Origin: Mycolicibacterium sp. GF69
Lineage (GTDB): Bacteria; Actinomycetota; Actinomycetes; Mycobacteriales; Mycobacteriaceae
Assembly (NCBI RefSeq): GCF_003284965.1
Contig: NZ_QMEW01000004.1
Span: forward strand, 1 to 64,000
Direction: 5' to 3'
Length of the DNA stretch: 64,000 nt
Part shown: positions 1 to 9,772 of the stretch, one piece after another
How the letters are laid out: every line of letters begins with the position of its first letter
Position numbering within the stretch: position 1 is the first letter of the stretch
Notes under the pieces: generated by a model
What the model was told of the DNA's origin: nothing
What the model saw: only the letters and a program-made list of their open reading frames with translations
The model's database searches: none
Position numbers and translations under genes: made by a program

Positions 1-160
1 TCCGCGCCGCTAAAACTCCACAAATCGATCCGGGGTGTAGTCCTCATCTCGGTGGGCTCATCGTCCTGAACGCTCGCAATGGCACACTGGTCACCTATGG
101 GCGCGCGGCCCGAGCGTCGCTGCGCCGTGACCACAAGAACTAACGAAAGACTTAATTGCC
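1..160. other. Left-edge intergenic stretch upstream of yajC
   Basis: No gene is supported here. One frame gives three codons and a TAA at 11-13, which could be the tail of an upstream gene, but too little is visible to say so. The region should carry the promoter of the yajC-secD-secF operon; I do not see a clean TANNNT element at leaderless distance from the yajC ATG, so that transcript probably has a leader. A weak purine run (gaaaga, about 10 bases before the ATG) is the only ribosome-site candidate. Confidence 0.4.
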
Positions 161-493
161 ATGGATCTGGTCGTCTTCCTTCCTCTGCTCATCGTGCTGG
201 GCGCGTTCATGTTCTTCGCATCGCGGCGTCAGAAGAAGGCCATGCAGGCCACCATCGACCTGCATGAATCGCTGCAAATCGGCGATCGCATACACACGAC
301 GTCAGGTCTCGTCGGAACCATCCACGGCATCACCGATGACGAAATCGAGCTGGAGATCGCACCCGGTGTGGTCACCACCTGGATGAAGCTCGCGGTGCGC
401 GACCGCATCACCGACGACGAGTTCGACGATGTCGAGCCGGAGTCGACCGCCAGCGAGCTCACAGAAAGCCCGCAGACCAAGACCGACGGCTGA
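161..493 (+). CDS. yajC: Sec translocon accessory subunit YajC
   Basis: A 110-residue protein with one N-terminal membrane span (about residues 4-20, LVVFLPLLIVLGAFMFF) followed directly by a basic stop-transfer run (SRRQKKAM) and a small soluble domain with the YajC pattern LQIGDRIHTTSGLVGTI. YajC associates with SecDF and supports proton-driven late steps of Sec export at the inner membrane. The acidic Ser/Thr-rich tail after residue 90 is typical of actinobacterial versions. It lies directly upstream of secD and secF, the canonical arrangement, so the identification is secure. The ATG at 161 places the membrane span at the very N-terminus as expected. Confidence 0.93.
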   Translation: MDLVVFLPLLIVLGAFMFFASRRQKKAMQATIDLHESLQIGDRIHTTSGLVGTIHGITDDEIELEIAPGVVTTWMKLAVRDRITDDEFDDVEPESTASELTESPQTKTDG

Positions 494-571
494 GTCCGGG
501 TAGGCAACACAGCTAGAGCCCGTACTCTTTGCGGTGCTGATGGAACCGATCTCGAGGAGACCTGACAAAAC

Positions 572-2455
572 GTGGCATCGTCTTCGACGCCGGTACATCC
601 TGCCCGCTACCTGTCGCTGTTCATGGCGTTGCTTGTCGGCGCCTTCTGTCTGGTCTTTCTGACCGGGGACAAGAAGCCGGAGCCAAAGCTCGGCATTGAC
701 CTGCAGGGCGGCACCAGGGTGACGCTGACCGCACGCACACCCGACGGGTCTCCGCCCACCCGCGATGCGTTGAATCAGGCGCAGCAGATCATCAACGACC
801 GCGTCAACGGGCTCGGCGTATCCGGTTCCGAGGTGATCATCGACGGCAGCAACCTCGTCATCACGGTGCCGGGCAGCGAGAGCAGCGACGCCCGCAACCT
901 GGGCCAGACGGCGCGGCTCTACATCCGGCCGGTCGTACACGTCATCCCCGCCGAGGTCCCGGGTGAGGAGCCACCGGCCGAAGGACCACCCGGAATGCCA
1001 CCCGGCGGCCCCATGATCCCGGGAATGCCGGGCGGTCCGATGATCCCGGGGATGCCGGGCGCCGAACAGCCACCGGCCCCGCCTGCGGGTGAACAGCCGC
1101 CCGCCGGTGAACAGCCGCCCGCCGAACCGGCCGCACCGCCGGCCCCGCAGCCGCGGCCCTATCCGCAGGAGCCGCCGGCGCAACCGGCGCCGGAGCCCAC
1201 CCCGACGCCAGCACCAGGCGAGCCCGCTCCGACGCCCGGTGAGCCCACACCGGCACCCGCTGAGCCGACCCCCGGGGAGCCCGCCCCGGTCCCCGGTGAG
1301 CCCGCACCGCCGGCGCAGACCGAACCCCGCTCACCCGAGGACGTCCCGCTGGCGCAGCGCATCGCCGACGAGAAGCAGTTGCGCCAGAGCACCGAGCAGC
1401 AGATCCAGATCCTGGCCCTGCAGTTCCAGGCCACCCGCTGCCACGAGGATGACATCCTGGCGGGCAACGACGATCCGAATCTCCCGCTCATCACCTGCTC
1501 GGCCGACGGCAACGAGGTGTATCTGCTGGACAAGTCGATCATCAACGGTGAGCAGATCGACAACGCCACCTCCGGGCTCGACCAGCAGCGCGGTGAATAC
1601 GTCGTCGACGTCCAGTTCAAGAGCGAGGGAGCCAAGACCTGGGCGGACTTCACCGCCGCCAACGTCGGCACCCAGACCGCATTCGTACTCGACACCAAGG
1701 TGATGAGCGCGCCGGAGATCCGGGAGGCGATCCCCGGCGGTCGCACGCAGATCAGCGGCCAGTTCACCCAACAGAGCGCACGCGAACTGGCCAACGTACT
1801 CAAGTACGGTTCGCTGCCGCTGTCGTTCGAGTCCTCGGAAGCCGAAACAGTCTCCGCCACACTGGGTCTGTCGTCACTGCGGGCAGGGCTGATCGCCGGT
1901 GCCGTAGGCCTGGCTCTGGTGTTGGCCTACTCGTTGCTCTACTACCGGATGTTGGGAGTGTTGACCGCGCTGTCGCTTGTCGCTTCCGGCGCAATGGTTT
2001 ACGCGATACTGGTGCTACTCGGCAGATGGATCGGCTACACGCTCGACCTGGCCGGTATCGCAGGTCTGATCATCGGTATCGGTATGACGGCGGACTCGTT
2101 CGTGGTCTTCTTCGAACGGATCAAAGACGAGATCCGCGAGGGGCGTTCGTTCCGGTCGGCCGTACCACGCGGTTGGGCCAGGGCGCGCAAGACGATCGTG
2201 TCGGGCAACGCCGTAACGTTGCTGGCCGCGGTGGTGCTGTACATCCTCGCCGTGGGTCAGGTCAAGGGCTTCGCATTCACGTTGGGGCTCACGACGATTC
2301 TCGACGTCGTCGTGGTCTTCCTGGTGACGTGGCCGCTGGTGTATCTGGCTTCGAAGTCGCCGACACTGGCCAAGCCCTCGCTGAACGGCCTTGGCGTCGT
2401 GCAACAGATCGCCAGGGAGCGACGGGCAGCCGCACACGCGACGGGACGGGAATAA
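572..2455 (+). CDS. secD: Protein translocase subunit SecD
   Basis: 627 residues starting at GTG 572, with gaggaga at 554-560 as ribosome site. The order is: membrane span at about 13-31; the conserved strand [14 protein letters not shown]; the first periplasmic subdomain; a proline/glycine-rich insertion at about 126-249 made of short GMP, PGEPAP and PAPAEP repeats; the second half of the periplasmic domain; then five C-terminal spans from about 433 with the SecD motif [20 protein letters not shown]. SecD works with SecF and YajC to pull exported proteins out of the translocon using the proton gradient. It is separated from secF by 3 bases, implying co-translation. The low-complexity insertion makes it longer than many bacterial SecD proteins. 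Confidence 0.97.
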   Translation: MASSSTPVHPARYLSLFMALLVGAFCLVFLTGDKKPEPKLGIDLQGGTRVTLTARTPDGSPPTRDALNQAQQIINDRVNGLGVSGSEVIIDGSNLVITVPGSESSDARNLGQTARLYIRPVVHVIPAEVPGEEPPAEGPPGMPPGGPMIPGMPGGPMIPGMPGAEQPPAPPAGEQPPAGEQPPAEPAAPPAPQPRPYPQEPPAQPAPEPTPTPAPGEPAPTPGEPTPAPAEPTPGEPAPVPGEPAPPAQTEPRSPEDVPLAQRIADEKQLRQSTEQQIQILALQFQATRCHEDDILAGNDDPNLPLITCSADGNEVYLLDKSIINGEQIDNATSGLDQQRGEYVVDVQFKSEGAKTWADFTAANVGTQTAFVLDTKVMSAPEIREAIPGGRTQISGQFTQQSARELANVLKYGSLPLSFESSEAETVSATLGLSSLRAGLIAGAVGLALVLAYSLLYYRMLGVLTALSLVASGAMVYAILVLLGRWIGYTLDLAGIAGLIIGIGMTADSFVVFFERIKDEIREGRSFRSAVPRGWARARKTIVSGNAVTLLAAVVLYILAVGQVKGFAFTLGLTTILDVVVVFLVTWPLVYLASKSPTLAKPSLNGLGVVQQIARERRAAAHATGRE

Positions 2456-2458
2456 CAC

Positions 2459-3742
2459 ATGGCGGCCAAGCAATCATCGGACGAACCGCAGAGCACCGCG
2501 GTGGAGGCACCCGACCTCGAGACCGCCACACCGCAGCACGGCTTCTTCGTCCGCCTCTACACCGGTACCGGTGCGTTCGAGGTCATCGGCAAACGCAAGC
2601 TGTGGTACGCGGTCAGCGGCATCATCGTCGCCGTCTGCCTTGCCAGTATGTTGTTGCGCGGCTTCACCTTCGGTATTGACTTCGAAGGCGGCACCAAGGT
2701 GTCGATGCCGACCGCGACCGAATCCGGAACCGTGACCACCCAGCAGGTCGAGGACGTCTTCAACAAGACGCTGGGCAAGAGCCCGGAGTCGGTGGTGGTC
2801 GTCGGCAGCGGCGGGTCGGCCACCGTGCAGATCCGGTCCGAGACATTGAGCAACGACGAGACCGAGGAACTTCGCACCGCGCTGTTCGACGAGTTCAAGC
2901 CGAAGGGCGCCGACGGGCAACCGAGCAAGCAGGCCATCAGCGACTCCGCGGTGTCGGAGACGTGGGGCGGCCAGATCACCCAGAAGGCGCTGATCGCGCT
3001 GGTGGTGTTCGTGGTCCTGGCGACGCTCTACATCATGGTGCGCTACGAGCGCTATATGTCGATAGCGGCGATGGCGACGCTGCTGTTCGACCTCGTCGTC
3101 ACGGCCGGCGTGTACTCGCTCGTGGGATTCGAGGTCACCCCGGCGACCGTCATCGGCCTACTCACGATTCTCGGCTTCTCGCTGTACGACACCGTCATCG
3201 TGTTCGACAAGGTGGAGGAAAACACCCACGGCTTCGAACACACCACCCGGCGCACCTTCGCCGAGCAGGCCAACCTGGCCGTCAACCAGACGTTCATGCG
3301 GTCCATCAACACCAGCTTGATCTCCGTGCTGCCGATCGTGGCGCTGATGGTCGTGGCGGTATGGCTGCTGGGCGTCGGCACACTGATGGACCTGGCGCTG
3401 GTCCAGCTGGTCGGCGTCATCGTGGGCACTTACTCGTCCATCTTCTTCGCCACTCCGCTGTTGGTGACGCTGCGCGAGCGCACCGAGCTGGTGCGTAACC
3501 ACACCCGGCGGGTGATGAACCGCCGCAAGGGTGCGGCGGCGAGGGCATCCCAAACCGAGGACGCGGCCGACGGGGGCGAACCGGAGACCGTGGCTGCCAC
3601 CGCCGCACCGCGTACCGACACCGGCGCGATGTCCAACACCGCCCCGCCCCCCGACAAACCCGCACCGGGTGCTCGTCCGGTACGGCCGACCACCAGCCGG
3701 ACCGGGCGGCCGTCGGGTAAGCGCGCCTCCCGGAGGCGGTAG
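2459..3742 (+). CDS. secF: Protein translocase subunit SecF
   Basis: 427 residues, ATG start 3 bases after secD. One span at about 44-66 precedes the periplasmic domain, which opens with the SecF signature FTFGIDFEGGTKVSM. Five further spans begin near residue 177 and include the family motif LTILGFSLYDTVIVFDKVEEN. The tail after about 350 is a basic, Pro/Ala-rich cytoplasmic extension common in mycobacteria. It forms the SecDF exporter pair with the preceding gene. The next gene begins 5 bases later, so the lipoprotein gene downstream is probably on the same transcript. Confidence 0.97.
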   Translation: MAAKQSSDEPQSTAVEAPDLETATPQHGFFVRLYTGTGAFEVIGKRKLWYAVSGIIVAVCLASMLLRGFTFGIDFEGGTKVSMPTATESGTVTTQQVEDVFNKTLGKSPESVVVVGSGGSATVQIRSETLSNDETEELRTALFDEFKPKGADGQPSKQAISDSAVSETWGGQITQKALIALVVFVVLATLYIMVRYERYMSIAAMATLLFDLVVTAGVYSLVGFEVTPATVIGLLTILGFSLYDTVIVFDKVEENTHGFEHTTRRTFAEQANLAVNQTFMRSINTSLISVLPIVALMVVAVWLLGVGTLMDLALVQLVGVIVGTYSSIFFATPLLVTLRERTELVRNHTRRVMNRRKGAAARASQTEDAADGGEPETVAATAAPRTDTGAMSNTAPPPDKPAPGARPVRPTTSRTGRPSGKRASRRR

Positions 3743-3747
3743 CGACG

Positions 3748-5439
3748 ATGATCGCCCGCGAGCGGGCGGGCTGCCGGCCCGCGACGGAATCGAACCCGAT
3801 ACGGCGCTGCGGCGTGGTCGCCGCCGCTCTGCTGCTCGCCGCCGGACTGGCGTCCGCCTGCACTCCGAGCCCGGCCGACAGCATCGACTACGCCGTCGAC
3901 GGCACGCTGAGCACCTACAACACCAACACCGTCGCCGGGGCGGCGTCGGCAGGGCCGCAGGCGTTCGCGCGGGTGCTGACCGGGTTCAACTACCACGGGC
4001 CCGACGGCCAGATCGTCGGCGATCACGACTTCGGGACGATCTCCGTCGTCGGCAGACAACCGCTGGTGCTCGACTACGAAGTCAACGCCAACGCGGTGTA
4101 CTCCGACGGCAAACCGATCACCTGCGATGACCTCGTGCTGGCGTGGGCGTCGCAGTCCGGCCGGTTCGCGACCTTCGACGCCGCCAGTCGCGCCGGCTAC
4201 AGCGACATCGCCTCGGTGGACTGCACGCCGGGGCAGAAGAAGGCGCGGGTGTCGTTCGCCCCGGACCGTGGTTTCGTCGATTTCGCGCAGCTGTTCTCTG
4301 CGACGTCGATGATGCCGTCGCACGTCATCGCCGATCAGCTGGGCCTGGGCGACGGCGGCGTCACCAAGGCGATCCTGGACAACGACGGGCCGGCAGTGGA
4401 GCGCATCGCTCAGGTGTGGAACACCGGTTGGACACTCAAACCCGACCTCGACCTGAAGAAGTTCCCGTCGTCGGGCCCCTACAAGCTGGACTCGGTGACC
4501 GAGGACGGCGCTGTCGTGCTGGTGGCCAACGACAAGTGGTGGGGTGCCGAACCCGTCACCGAGAGGGTGACTGTGTGGCCCCGCGGCGCCGACATCCAGG
4601 AACGTGTCAACCAGGGCGCCTACGACGTCGTCGACGTCGCCACCGGATCGTCGGGAACGCTGAACCTGCCCGACGACTACGTGCGCACCGACGCCCCGTC
4701 GGCCGGTATCCAACAGCTCATCTTCGCCCCGAAGGGGGCGATGGCCGCCCCGCCGGCGCGTCGCGCGCTGGCCCTCTGCACGCCGCGCGATGTCATCGCC
4801 CGCAACGCCGAAGTGCCCATCGCCAACTCGCGGCTCAATCCCGCGACCGAGGACGCGTACAGCGCCGCCGAGGGCACCGGCGACGCCGGGCCGTTCGTCG
4901 CGGCCAACGCCGATGCCGCACGGGCCGCGCTCGAGGCGAAACCGTTGACCGTCCGGATCGGCTACCAAAGCCCGAATGCGCGGCTGGCCGCGGCCGTCGG
5001 CGCGATCGCCAAAGCCTGTGCGCCCGCGGGTATCACCGTGGAGGAGGCGGCGAGCGACAGCGTCGGGCCATTGTCGTTGCGTAACAACGAAATCGACGTG
5101 TTGATCGCCAGCACCGGGGGAGCCGCGGGCAGCGGGTCGACCGGATCGTCGGCGATGGACGCGTACCAGTTCCACACCGGCAACGGCAACAACCTGCCGC
5201 GTTACTCCAACCCGCAGATCGACCGGATCGTCTCGGCGATGGCCATCACCAACGATCCCAAGGAACAGGCCCGGCTGCTCGCTGAAGGCGGCCCGGTGCT
5301 GTGGGCCGATATGCCGACGCTGCCACTGTACCGGCAGCAACGCACGGTGCTGACGTCGAAGAAGATGTTCGCGGTCAGCAACAACCCGACCCGGTGGGGT
5401 GCGGGATGGAACATGGACCGCTGGGTGCTCGACCAGTGA
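3748..5439 (+). CDS. ABC-transporter substrate-binding lipoprotein, family 5 (peptide type)
   Basis: 563 residues with a lipoprotein signal: basic N-terminus, hydrophobic stretch 22-34, lipobox LASAC with Cys38 as predicted lipidation site. The mature part has the extracellular solute-binding family 5 layout (DppA/OppA fold), including [20 protein letters not shown] and SGPYKLDSV, a hallmark of peptide/nickel binding proteins. It should sit on the outer face of the cytoplasmic membrane and deliver a peptide-like ligand to an ABC importer, but no permease or ATPase gene is adjacent, so the partner is elsewhere or absent. The gene keeps the position of M. tuberculosis Rv2585c. Its stop overlaps the apt start by 4 bases. 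Confidence 0.85.
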   Translation: MIARERAGCRPATESNPIRRCGVVAAALLLAAGLASACTPSPADSIDYAVDGTLSTYNTNTVAGAASAGPQAFARVLTGFNYHGPDGQIVGDHDFGTISVVGRQPLVLDYEVNANAVYSDGKPITCDDLVLAWASQSGRFATFDAASRAGYSDIASVDCTPGQKKARVSFAPDRGFVDFAQLFSATSMMPSHVIADQLGLGDGGVTKAILDNDGPAVERIAQVWNTGWTLKPDLDLKKFPSSGPYKLDSVTEDGAVVLVANDKWWGAEPVTERVTVWPRGADIQERVNQGAYDVVDVATGSSGTLNLPDDYVRTDAPSAGIQQLIFAPKGAMAAPPARRALALCTPRDVIARNAEVPIANSRLNPATEDAYSAAEGTGDAGPFVAANADAARAALEAKPLTVRIGYQSPNARLAAAVGAIAKACAPAGITVEEAASDSVGPLSLRNNEIDVLIASTGGAAGSGSTGSSAMDAYQFHTGNGNNLPRYSNPQIDRIVSAMAITNDPKEQARLLAEGGPVLWADMPTLPLYRQQRTVLTSKKMFAVSNNPTRWGAGWNMDRWVLDQ

Positions 5440-5981
5440 GTCCCGGGGCGGGTGGACCGGAAGACATTTCGTCGCTGATCGCGGCGATGATGCGCGAGGT
5501 GCCCGACTTCCCCGAGCCGGGTGTCGCGTTCAAGGACCTCACCCCGATATTGGCAGACGCCCAGGGGTTGGCTGCGGTCACCGATGCGCTCGCCGAGACC
5601 GCGCGCGGCGCGGACCTGGTCGCGGGGATCGATGCGCGCGGCTTCCTGCTCGGTGCGGCGGTCGCGTTACGGCTGGGAACCGGCGTGTTGGCGATCCGCA
5701 AGGGCGGCAAGCTGCCGCCGCCGGTGTACAGCGAGACTTACGCGCTGGAATACGGCACCGCGACGCTGGAGATCCCGGCCGACGGTCTCGCCATCGGCGG
5801 CCGCAACGTGCTGGTCATCGACGACGTACTGGCCACCGGCGGAACCGCGGCCGCCGCGGTCAAGTTGCTGCAGCATGCAGGTGCGACGGTGACGGGGGCT
5901 GCGATGCTCCTCGAACTGACCGCGCTCGGCGGCCGCGACCTGCTCGAGCCGCTGCCGGTCACGTCACTGCACCGGGTCTGA
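5436..5981 (+). CDS. apt: Adenine phosphoribosyltransferase
   Basis: 181 residues if translation begins at GTG 5436, which overlaps the upstream TGA (GTGA). It converts adenine and PRPP to AMP and pyrophosphate in purine salvage. Visible family motifs are [18 protein letters not shown] near the N-terminus, the [18 protein letters not shown] loop and the PRPP-binding signature [17 protein letters not shown] longer open frame exists upstream but lies inside the binding-protein gene and has no conserved residues, so the overlapping GTG is preferred. Placement directly before rel is the usual actinobacterial order and links purine salvage with (p)ppGpp metabolism. Confidence 0.94.
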   Translation: MSPGAGGPEDISSLIAAMMREVPDFPEPGVAFKDLTPILADAQGLAAVTDALAETARGADLVAGIDARGFLLGAAVALRLGTGVLAIRKGGKLPPPVYSETYALEYGTATLEIPADGLAIGGRNVLVIDDVLATGGTAAAAVKLLQHAGATVTGAAMLLELTALGGRDLLEPLPVTSLHRV

Positions 5982-6029
5982 GGGATATCCTCGAGGTTCG
6001 GGCTTGCCTGAAGAGCGGAGGAGGTGACC

Positions 6030-8393
6030 ATGGCTTCGGAGGGGGACGCTGCCGGCACGGGCCAGGCCGTGCAGTCGCCGCCGCCGGGAGCGCAGATCCC
6101 CGAGACGCAACCGCTGGAGATTCCGAAGGCCTCCGCGAGCGCATCGCGCCGGGTGCGCGCCCGGTTGGCGCGCCGGATGACGTCACAGCGCAGCGCGATC
6201 AACCCCGTTCTCGAGCCTCTGGTCGCCGTTCACAAGGAGATCTATCCGAAGGCGAACCTGCAGTTGTTGCAGCGCGCCTACGAAGTCGCTGAACAGCGCC
6301 ACGCCGATCAGTTGCGCCGCTCGGGCGACCCCTACATCACCCATCCGTTGGCGGTGGCCAACATCCTGGCTGAGCTCGGCATGGACACCACCACGCTGAT
6401 CGCGGCGCTGCTGCATGACACGGTCGAGGACACCGGGTACACGCTGGACGCGCTGACCGAAGAGTTCGGCACCGAGGTAGGCCACCTCGTCGACGGCGTC
6501 ACCAAGCTCGACAAGGTCGCGCTGGGCACCGCCGCCGAGGGCGAGACCATCCGCAAGATGATCATCGCGATGGCGCGTGACGCCCGCGTGCTGGTGATCA
6601 AGGTCGCCGACCGGCTGCACAACATGCGTACCATGCGGTTCCTGCCGCCGGAGAAACAGGCCCGGAAGGCGCGCGAAACACTGGAAGTCATTGCGCCGCT
6701 GGCGCATCGGCTGGGTATGGCCACCGTCAAGTGGGAGCTCGAAGACTTGGCGTTCGCGATCCTGCACCCGAAGAAGTACGAGGAGATCGTGCGACTGGTC
6801 GCCGACCGTGCTCCGTCGCGCGACACCTACCTGGCCAAGGTCCGCGCGGAGATCAACGCGACGCTGAACGCCTCGAAGATCAACGCGATCGTGGAGGGCA
6901 GGCCCAAGCACTACTGGTCGATCTACCAGAAGATGATCGTCAAGGGGCGAGACTTCGACGACATCCACGATCTGGTCGGTGTTCGCATTCTCTGCGACGA
7001 GATTCGGGATTGTTATGCGGCGCTCGGCGTCGTCCATTCGCTGTGGCAGCCGATGGCGGGGCGGTTCAAGGATTACATCGCCCAACCGCGATACGGCGTC
7101 TACCAGTCGTTGCACACCACCGTCGTCGGGCCCGAGGGCAAACCGCTGGAAGTGCAGATCCGCACCCACGATATGCACAAGACGGCCGAACTGGGCATCG
7201 CCGCGCACTGGCGCTATAAGGAGACCAAGGGCCGCAACGCTGTTCCGAATCCGCACTCGTCGGCCGAGATCGACGACATGGCGTGGATGCGCCAACTTCT
7301 CGATTGGCAACGCGAGGCCGCGGACCCCGGCGAGTTCCTGGAGTCGCTGCGTTACGACCTTGCGGTGCAGGAGATTTTCGTCTTCACCCCCAAGGGCGAC
7401 GTCATCACGTTGCCCACTGGGTCCACGCCCGTCGACTTTGCCTACGCGGTGCACACTGAGGTCGGGCACCGCTGTATCGGCGCCCGGGTGAACGGCCGCC
7501 TCGTCGCTTTGGAGCGCAAGCTCGAAAACGGGGAAGTGGTCGAGGTTTTCACGTCCAAGGCGCTCAACGCCGGGCCATCCCGCGACTGGCAGACCTTCGT
7601 CGTATCGCCGCGCGCGAAGGCCAAGATCCGGCAGTGGTTCGCCAAGGAGCGCCGCGAGGAGGCGCTCGAGGCCGGTAAGGAGGCGATCGCGCGCGAGGTG
7701 CGGCGCGGTGGACTTCCGTTGCAGCGGTTGATGAGTGCCGAGTCGATGGGGGTGCTGGCCCGCGAACTGCGGTATGCGGACCTCTCGGCGCTCTACACCG
7801 CGGTCGGTGAGGGCCACGTCTCGGCACGGCATGTGGTGCAGCGGTTGGTCGCTCAGGTCGGCGGGGACGAGGAGGCATCCGACGAACTCGCCGAGCGCTC
7901 CACGCCCGCGACGATGCCGGTGCGTCATCGCACCAGCGACGACGTCGGGGTGGCTGTGCCCGGGGCTCCCGGTGTGTTGACCAAGTTGGCCAAGTGCTGC
8001 ACACCCGTGCCCGGCGACAACATCATGGGCTTCGTCACGCGCGGAGGCGGCGTCAGCGTGCACCGCACCGACTGCACGAACGCCGCATCGCTGCAGCAGC
8101 AGTCTGAGCGCATCATCGAGGTCAAATGGGCGCCGTCGCCGTCGTCTGTCTTCCTGGTCGCCATCCAGGTCGAGGCGCTGGATCGGCACCGGCTGTTGTC
8201 CGACGTGACGCGGGTGCTGGCCGATGAGAAGGTCAACATCCTCAGCGCGTCGGTGACGACGTCGAATGACCGCGTGGCGATCAGCCGGTTCACGTTCGAG
8301 ATGGGCGACCCGAAACATCTCGGCCATGTGCTCAACGTGGTGCGCAATGTGGAGGGCGTGTACGACGTCTACCGGGTCACTTCTGCGGCGTGA
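6030..8393 (+). CDS. relA: Bifunctional (p)ppGpp synthetase/hydrolase Rel
   Basis: 787 residues from ATG 6030; the purine run ggaggagg at 6017-6024 sets this start rather than the in-frame GTG at 6024. Domains: HD hydrolase domain with HDTVEDT near residue 129; RelA/SpoT synthetase domain with [20 protein letters not shown] near 345; TGS domain at about 449-510 beginning [14 protein letters not shown]; and a C-terminal ACT domain from about 709. The RFKD form of the synthetase motif, rather than EXDD, together with an intact HD motif, indicates an enzyme that both makes and degrades (p)ppGpp, as in mycobacterial Rel. It senses starved ribosomes and drives the stringent response. Confidence 0.97.
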   Translation: MASEGDAAGTGQAVQSPPPGAQIPETQPLEIPKASASASRRVRARLARRMTSQRSAINPVLEPLVAVHKEIYPKANLQLLQRAYEVAEQRHADQLRRSGDPYITHPLAVANILAELGMDTTTLIAALLHDTVEDTGYTLDALTEEFGTEVGHLVDGVTKLDKVALGTAAEGETIRKMIIAMARDARVLVIKVADRLHNMRTMRFLPPEKQARKARETLEVIAPLAHRLGMATVKWELEDLAFAILHPKKYEEIVRLVADRAPSRDTYLAKVRAEINATLNASKINAIVEGRPKHYWSIYQKMIVKGRDFDDIHDLVGVRILCDEIRDCYAALGVVHSLWQPMAGRFKDYIAQPRYGVYQSLHTTVVGPEGKPLEVQIRTHDMHKTAELGIAAHWRYKETKGRNAVPNPHSSAEIDDMAWMRQLLDWQREAADPGEFLESLRYDLAVQEIFVFTPKGDVITLPTGSTPVDFAYAVHTEVGHRCIGARVNGRLVALERKLENGEVVEVFTSKALNAGPSRDWQTFVVSPRAKAKIRQWFAKERREEALEAGKEAIAREVRRGGLPLQRLMSAESMGVLARELRYADLSALYTAVGEGHVSARHVVQRLVAQVGGDEEASDELAERSTPATMPVRHRTSDDVGVAVPGAPGVLTKLAKCCTPVPGDNIMGFVTRGGGVSVHRTDCTNAASLQQQSERIIEVKWAPSPSSVFLVAIQVEALDRHRLLSDVTRVLADEKVNILSASVTTSNDRVAISRFTFEMGDPKHLGHVLNVVRNVEGVYDVYRVTSAA

Positions 8394-8426
8394 GCCGCGA
8401 TTGAGCAGAAGCGGCGTGAGCCGCGA
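8385..8426 (+). repeat. Tandem identical 16-base hairpin units after rel
   Basis: The 16-mer GCGGCGTGAGCCGCGA occurs at 8385-8400 and again at 8411-8426. Each copy can fold into a 5-bp stem (GCGGC/GCCGC) with a GTGA loop. The first copy contains the rel stop codon. There is no U-rich tail, so this may be a U-less mycobacterial terminator, an RNA-stabilising 3' structure or a small repeat. Confidence 0.6.
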
Positions 8427-8462
8427 GTTTCTGTGAAGCCCGTCAATTCTTGCCTGGTCTGC

Positions 8463-8474
8463 GATACTGCGACG
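8463..8474 (+). promoter_or_regulatory. Possible leaderless promoter of the DUF4333 lipoprotein gene
   Basis: GATACT at 8463-8468 lies 6 bases before ATG 8475. The first base departs from TANNNT, so this is weaker than the other leaderless candidates in the window. Confidence 0.4.
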
Positions 8475-8768
8475 ATGCGGCCCGCCTTGCCTGTCGTTCT
8501 CGTCTCACTCGGTGTCCTGATCGTCGGGTGCGCTTCCACGATCACACCTGAAGGCGCCGCGCAGTCCGTCGTCGACCTCGTCTCCGAGCAGACCGGTTTC
8601 AAGCCAACGGATGTGAAGTGTCCTGAGGGTGTCGAGGCCAAGGAAGGCGCGAAGTTCGAGTGCAAGTTCACCGGACCGGAAGGCGCCGAGTACACCGCGG
8701 ACATGCGGGTGACCAAGGTCGAGGGTGAAGACGTCGAGTTCTACATCGAGACCGCGCCGAGCAAGTAG
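8475..8768 (+). CDS. Small DUF4333-type lipoprotein
   Basis: 97 residues from ATG 8475. The N-terminus is a lipoprotein signal (hydrophobic run ending LIVGC, then AST), so the mature protein is a tethered domain of about 80 residues outside the membrane. The mature part has a two-cysteine pattern (VKCPEGVEAKEGAKFECKFT) with the look of DUF4333, a small domain common in mycobacterial lipoproteins and often found in several copies per genome. Its function is not known. An in-frame GTG at 8433 would add 14 residues before the signal and is less likely. It lies between rel and the convergent cyclophilin pair. Confidence 0.75.
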   Translation: MRPALPVVLVSLGVLIVGCASTITPEGAAQSVVDLVSEQTGFKPTDVKCPEGVEAKEGAKFECKFTGPEGAEYTADMRVTKVEGEDVEFYIETAPSK

Positions 8769-8784
8769 CCGAACCGTCGGCCGC

Positions 8785-9768
8785 TCAGTCCAAACGGATC
8801 GATTCGACCAGAACCTCGTCGGCGGGTTCGCCGTCTTCGCTGCCGTCGGCAACGCCGCCGGCGGCGATCTTGTCCAGCGTGGCCAGACCGGTCTGGTCGA
8901 TCGTGCCGAACACGGTGTAGGTCGGCGGTAGCTGCGAATCCTCGTAGACGAGGAAGAACTGGCTGCCGTTGGTGCCCACCCCGGCATTGGCCATCGCCAG
9001 CGTCCCGCGGGGATAGCGCACCGGTGCCCGCATCGCCGGATCGCTCAGCCGGTACTGGTTGGTCGGGTACTCGTTCGGGAACTGGTAGCCGGGTCCGCCC
9101 GTGCCGAGGCCGCTGGGATCGCCGCACTGCAACACCCCGAGGTGCGCGGAGGTGGTCAGTCGGTGGCACGGCGTGTCGTCGAAGAAGCCCTGCTGCGCAA
9201 GACTGGCGAAGTTGTTGACGGTGCACGGGGCTTTCGCGTTGTCGAGTTGCAGGCCGATGTTGCCCGCGCTGGTGGTCATGCTTGCGCTGACGAGCTCGGG
9301 GTCGGTCGGTATCCGGCCGGTGCGCGGCGGCGTTGCCGGCTTGCTCGACGGTTCCGAGGTGCTGGGGTACTGGCAGTTCGAGCCGAGCGCGGCGGGCGGA
9401 TCGAACTTCGGCAGCTCGTCGACCGCCAAGCCCTGGGTCGGCGTCCCGTCGGAGGCTATGCCGTCGAGCGACTCGGACAGCGCCGCCAGGAAGACGACAC
9501 TCACGACGATGGCCAGCGCGGTCAGCACCGTGACGAGGTATCCGATGACCAACCCCGCGATCGCCAGCCCGCGGCCCTCCTCGCCGCTCTTCTTGATCTG
9601 TGACAGCGAAAGGTGACCGAACACGATGCCCAGCGGCGCGAAGAGGAAGGCACACACCAGCGCCACGATGGCCAGCGTGTTGGTCCGCCGGGGCGGCGGA
9701 TAGCCGTATTGGCCCGGGTAGCCGTACGGCGGCGGTACAGGCTCGCCGTACGGCGGCGGGGAGGTCAC
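8785..9768 (-). CDS. Membrane-anchored cyclophilin-type peptidyl-prolyl isomerase (DUF4190 fusion)
   Basis: 327 residues from GTG 9768 on the minus strand. A Pro/Tyr/Gly-rich N-terminus (residues 1-26) is followed by a DUF4190-like region with two membrane spans (about 29-52 and 68-95), then a linker and a cyclophilin domain from about 160 to the end. Core cyclophilin features remain: CHRL (catalytic Arg), [15 protein letters not shown] and [15 protein letters not shown]. It should catalyse proline cis-trans isomerisation in protein folding. It starts 4 bases after the related upstream gene, suggesting a tandem duplication in which the membrane anchor was exchanged. Even-numbered spans would put the catalytic domain on the same side as the N-terminus. 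Confidence 0.85.
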   Translation of the reverse strand: MTSPPPYGEPVPPPYGYPGQYGYPPPRRTNTLAIVALVCAFLFAPLGIVFGHLSLSQIKKSGEEGRGLAIAGLVIGYLVTVLTALAIVVSVVFLAALSESLDGIASDGTPTQGLAVDELPKFDPPAALGSNCQYPSTSEPSSKPATPPRTGRIPTDPELVSASMTTSAGNIGLQLDNAKAPCTVNNFASLAQQGFFDDTPCHRLTTSAHLGVLQCGDPSGLGTGGPGYQFPNEYPTNQYRLSDPAMRAPVRYPRGTLAMANAGVGTNGSQFFLVYEDSQLPPTYTVFGTIDQTGLATLDKIAAGGVADGSEDGEPADEVLVESIRLD

Positions 9769-9772
9769 GACG

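Noticed and set aside
950..1320. GC-rich repeats in secD as a possible assembly artefact or CRISPR-like array
   Set aside because: The frame stays open through the repeats, units are irregular and there are no spacers; similar Pro-rich insertions are normal in mycobacterial SecD.
3430..5340. Long open frame on the minus strand opposite the binding-protein gene
   Set aside because: It runs antisense to a clear lipoprotein gene, is Arg/Gly/His-rich and has no recognisable motif; a third-position GC shadow.
6024..6029. GTG at 6024 as the rel start
   Set aside because: It overlaps the ribosome site ggaggagg; ATG 6030 has proper spacing.
6183..8327. 714-codon minus-strand frame opposite rel
   Set aside because: The plus strand encodes all four Rel domains; the antisense frame has only low-complexity text.
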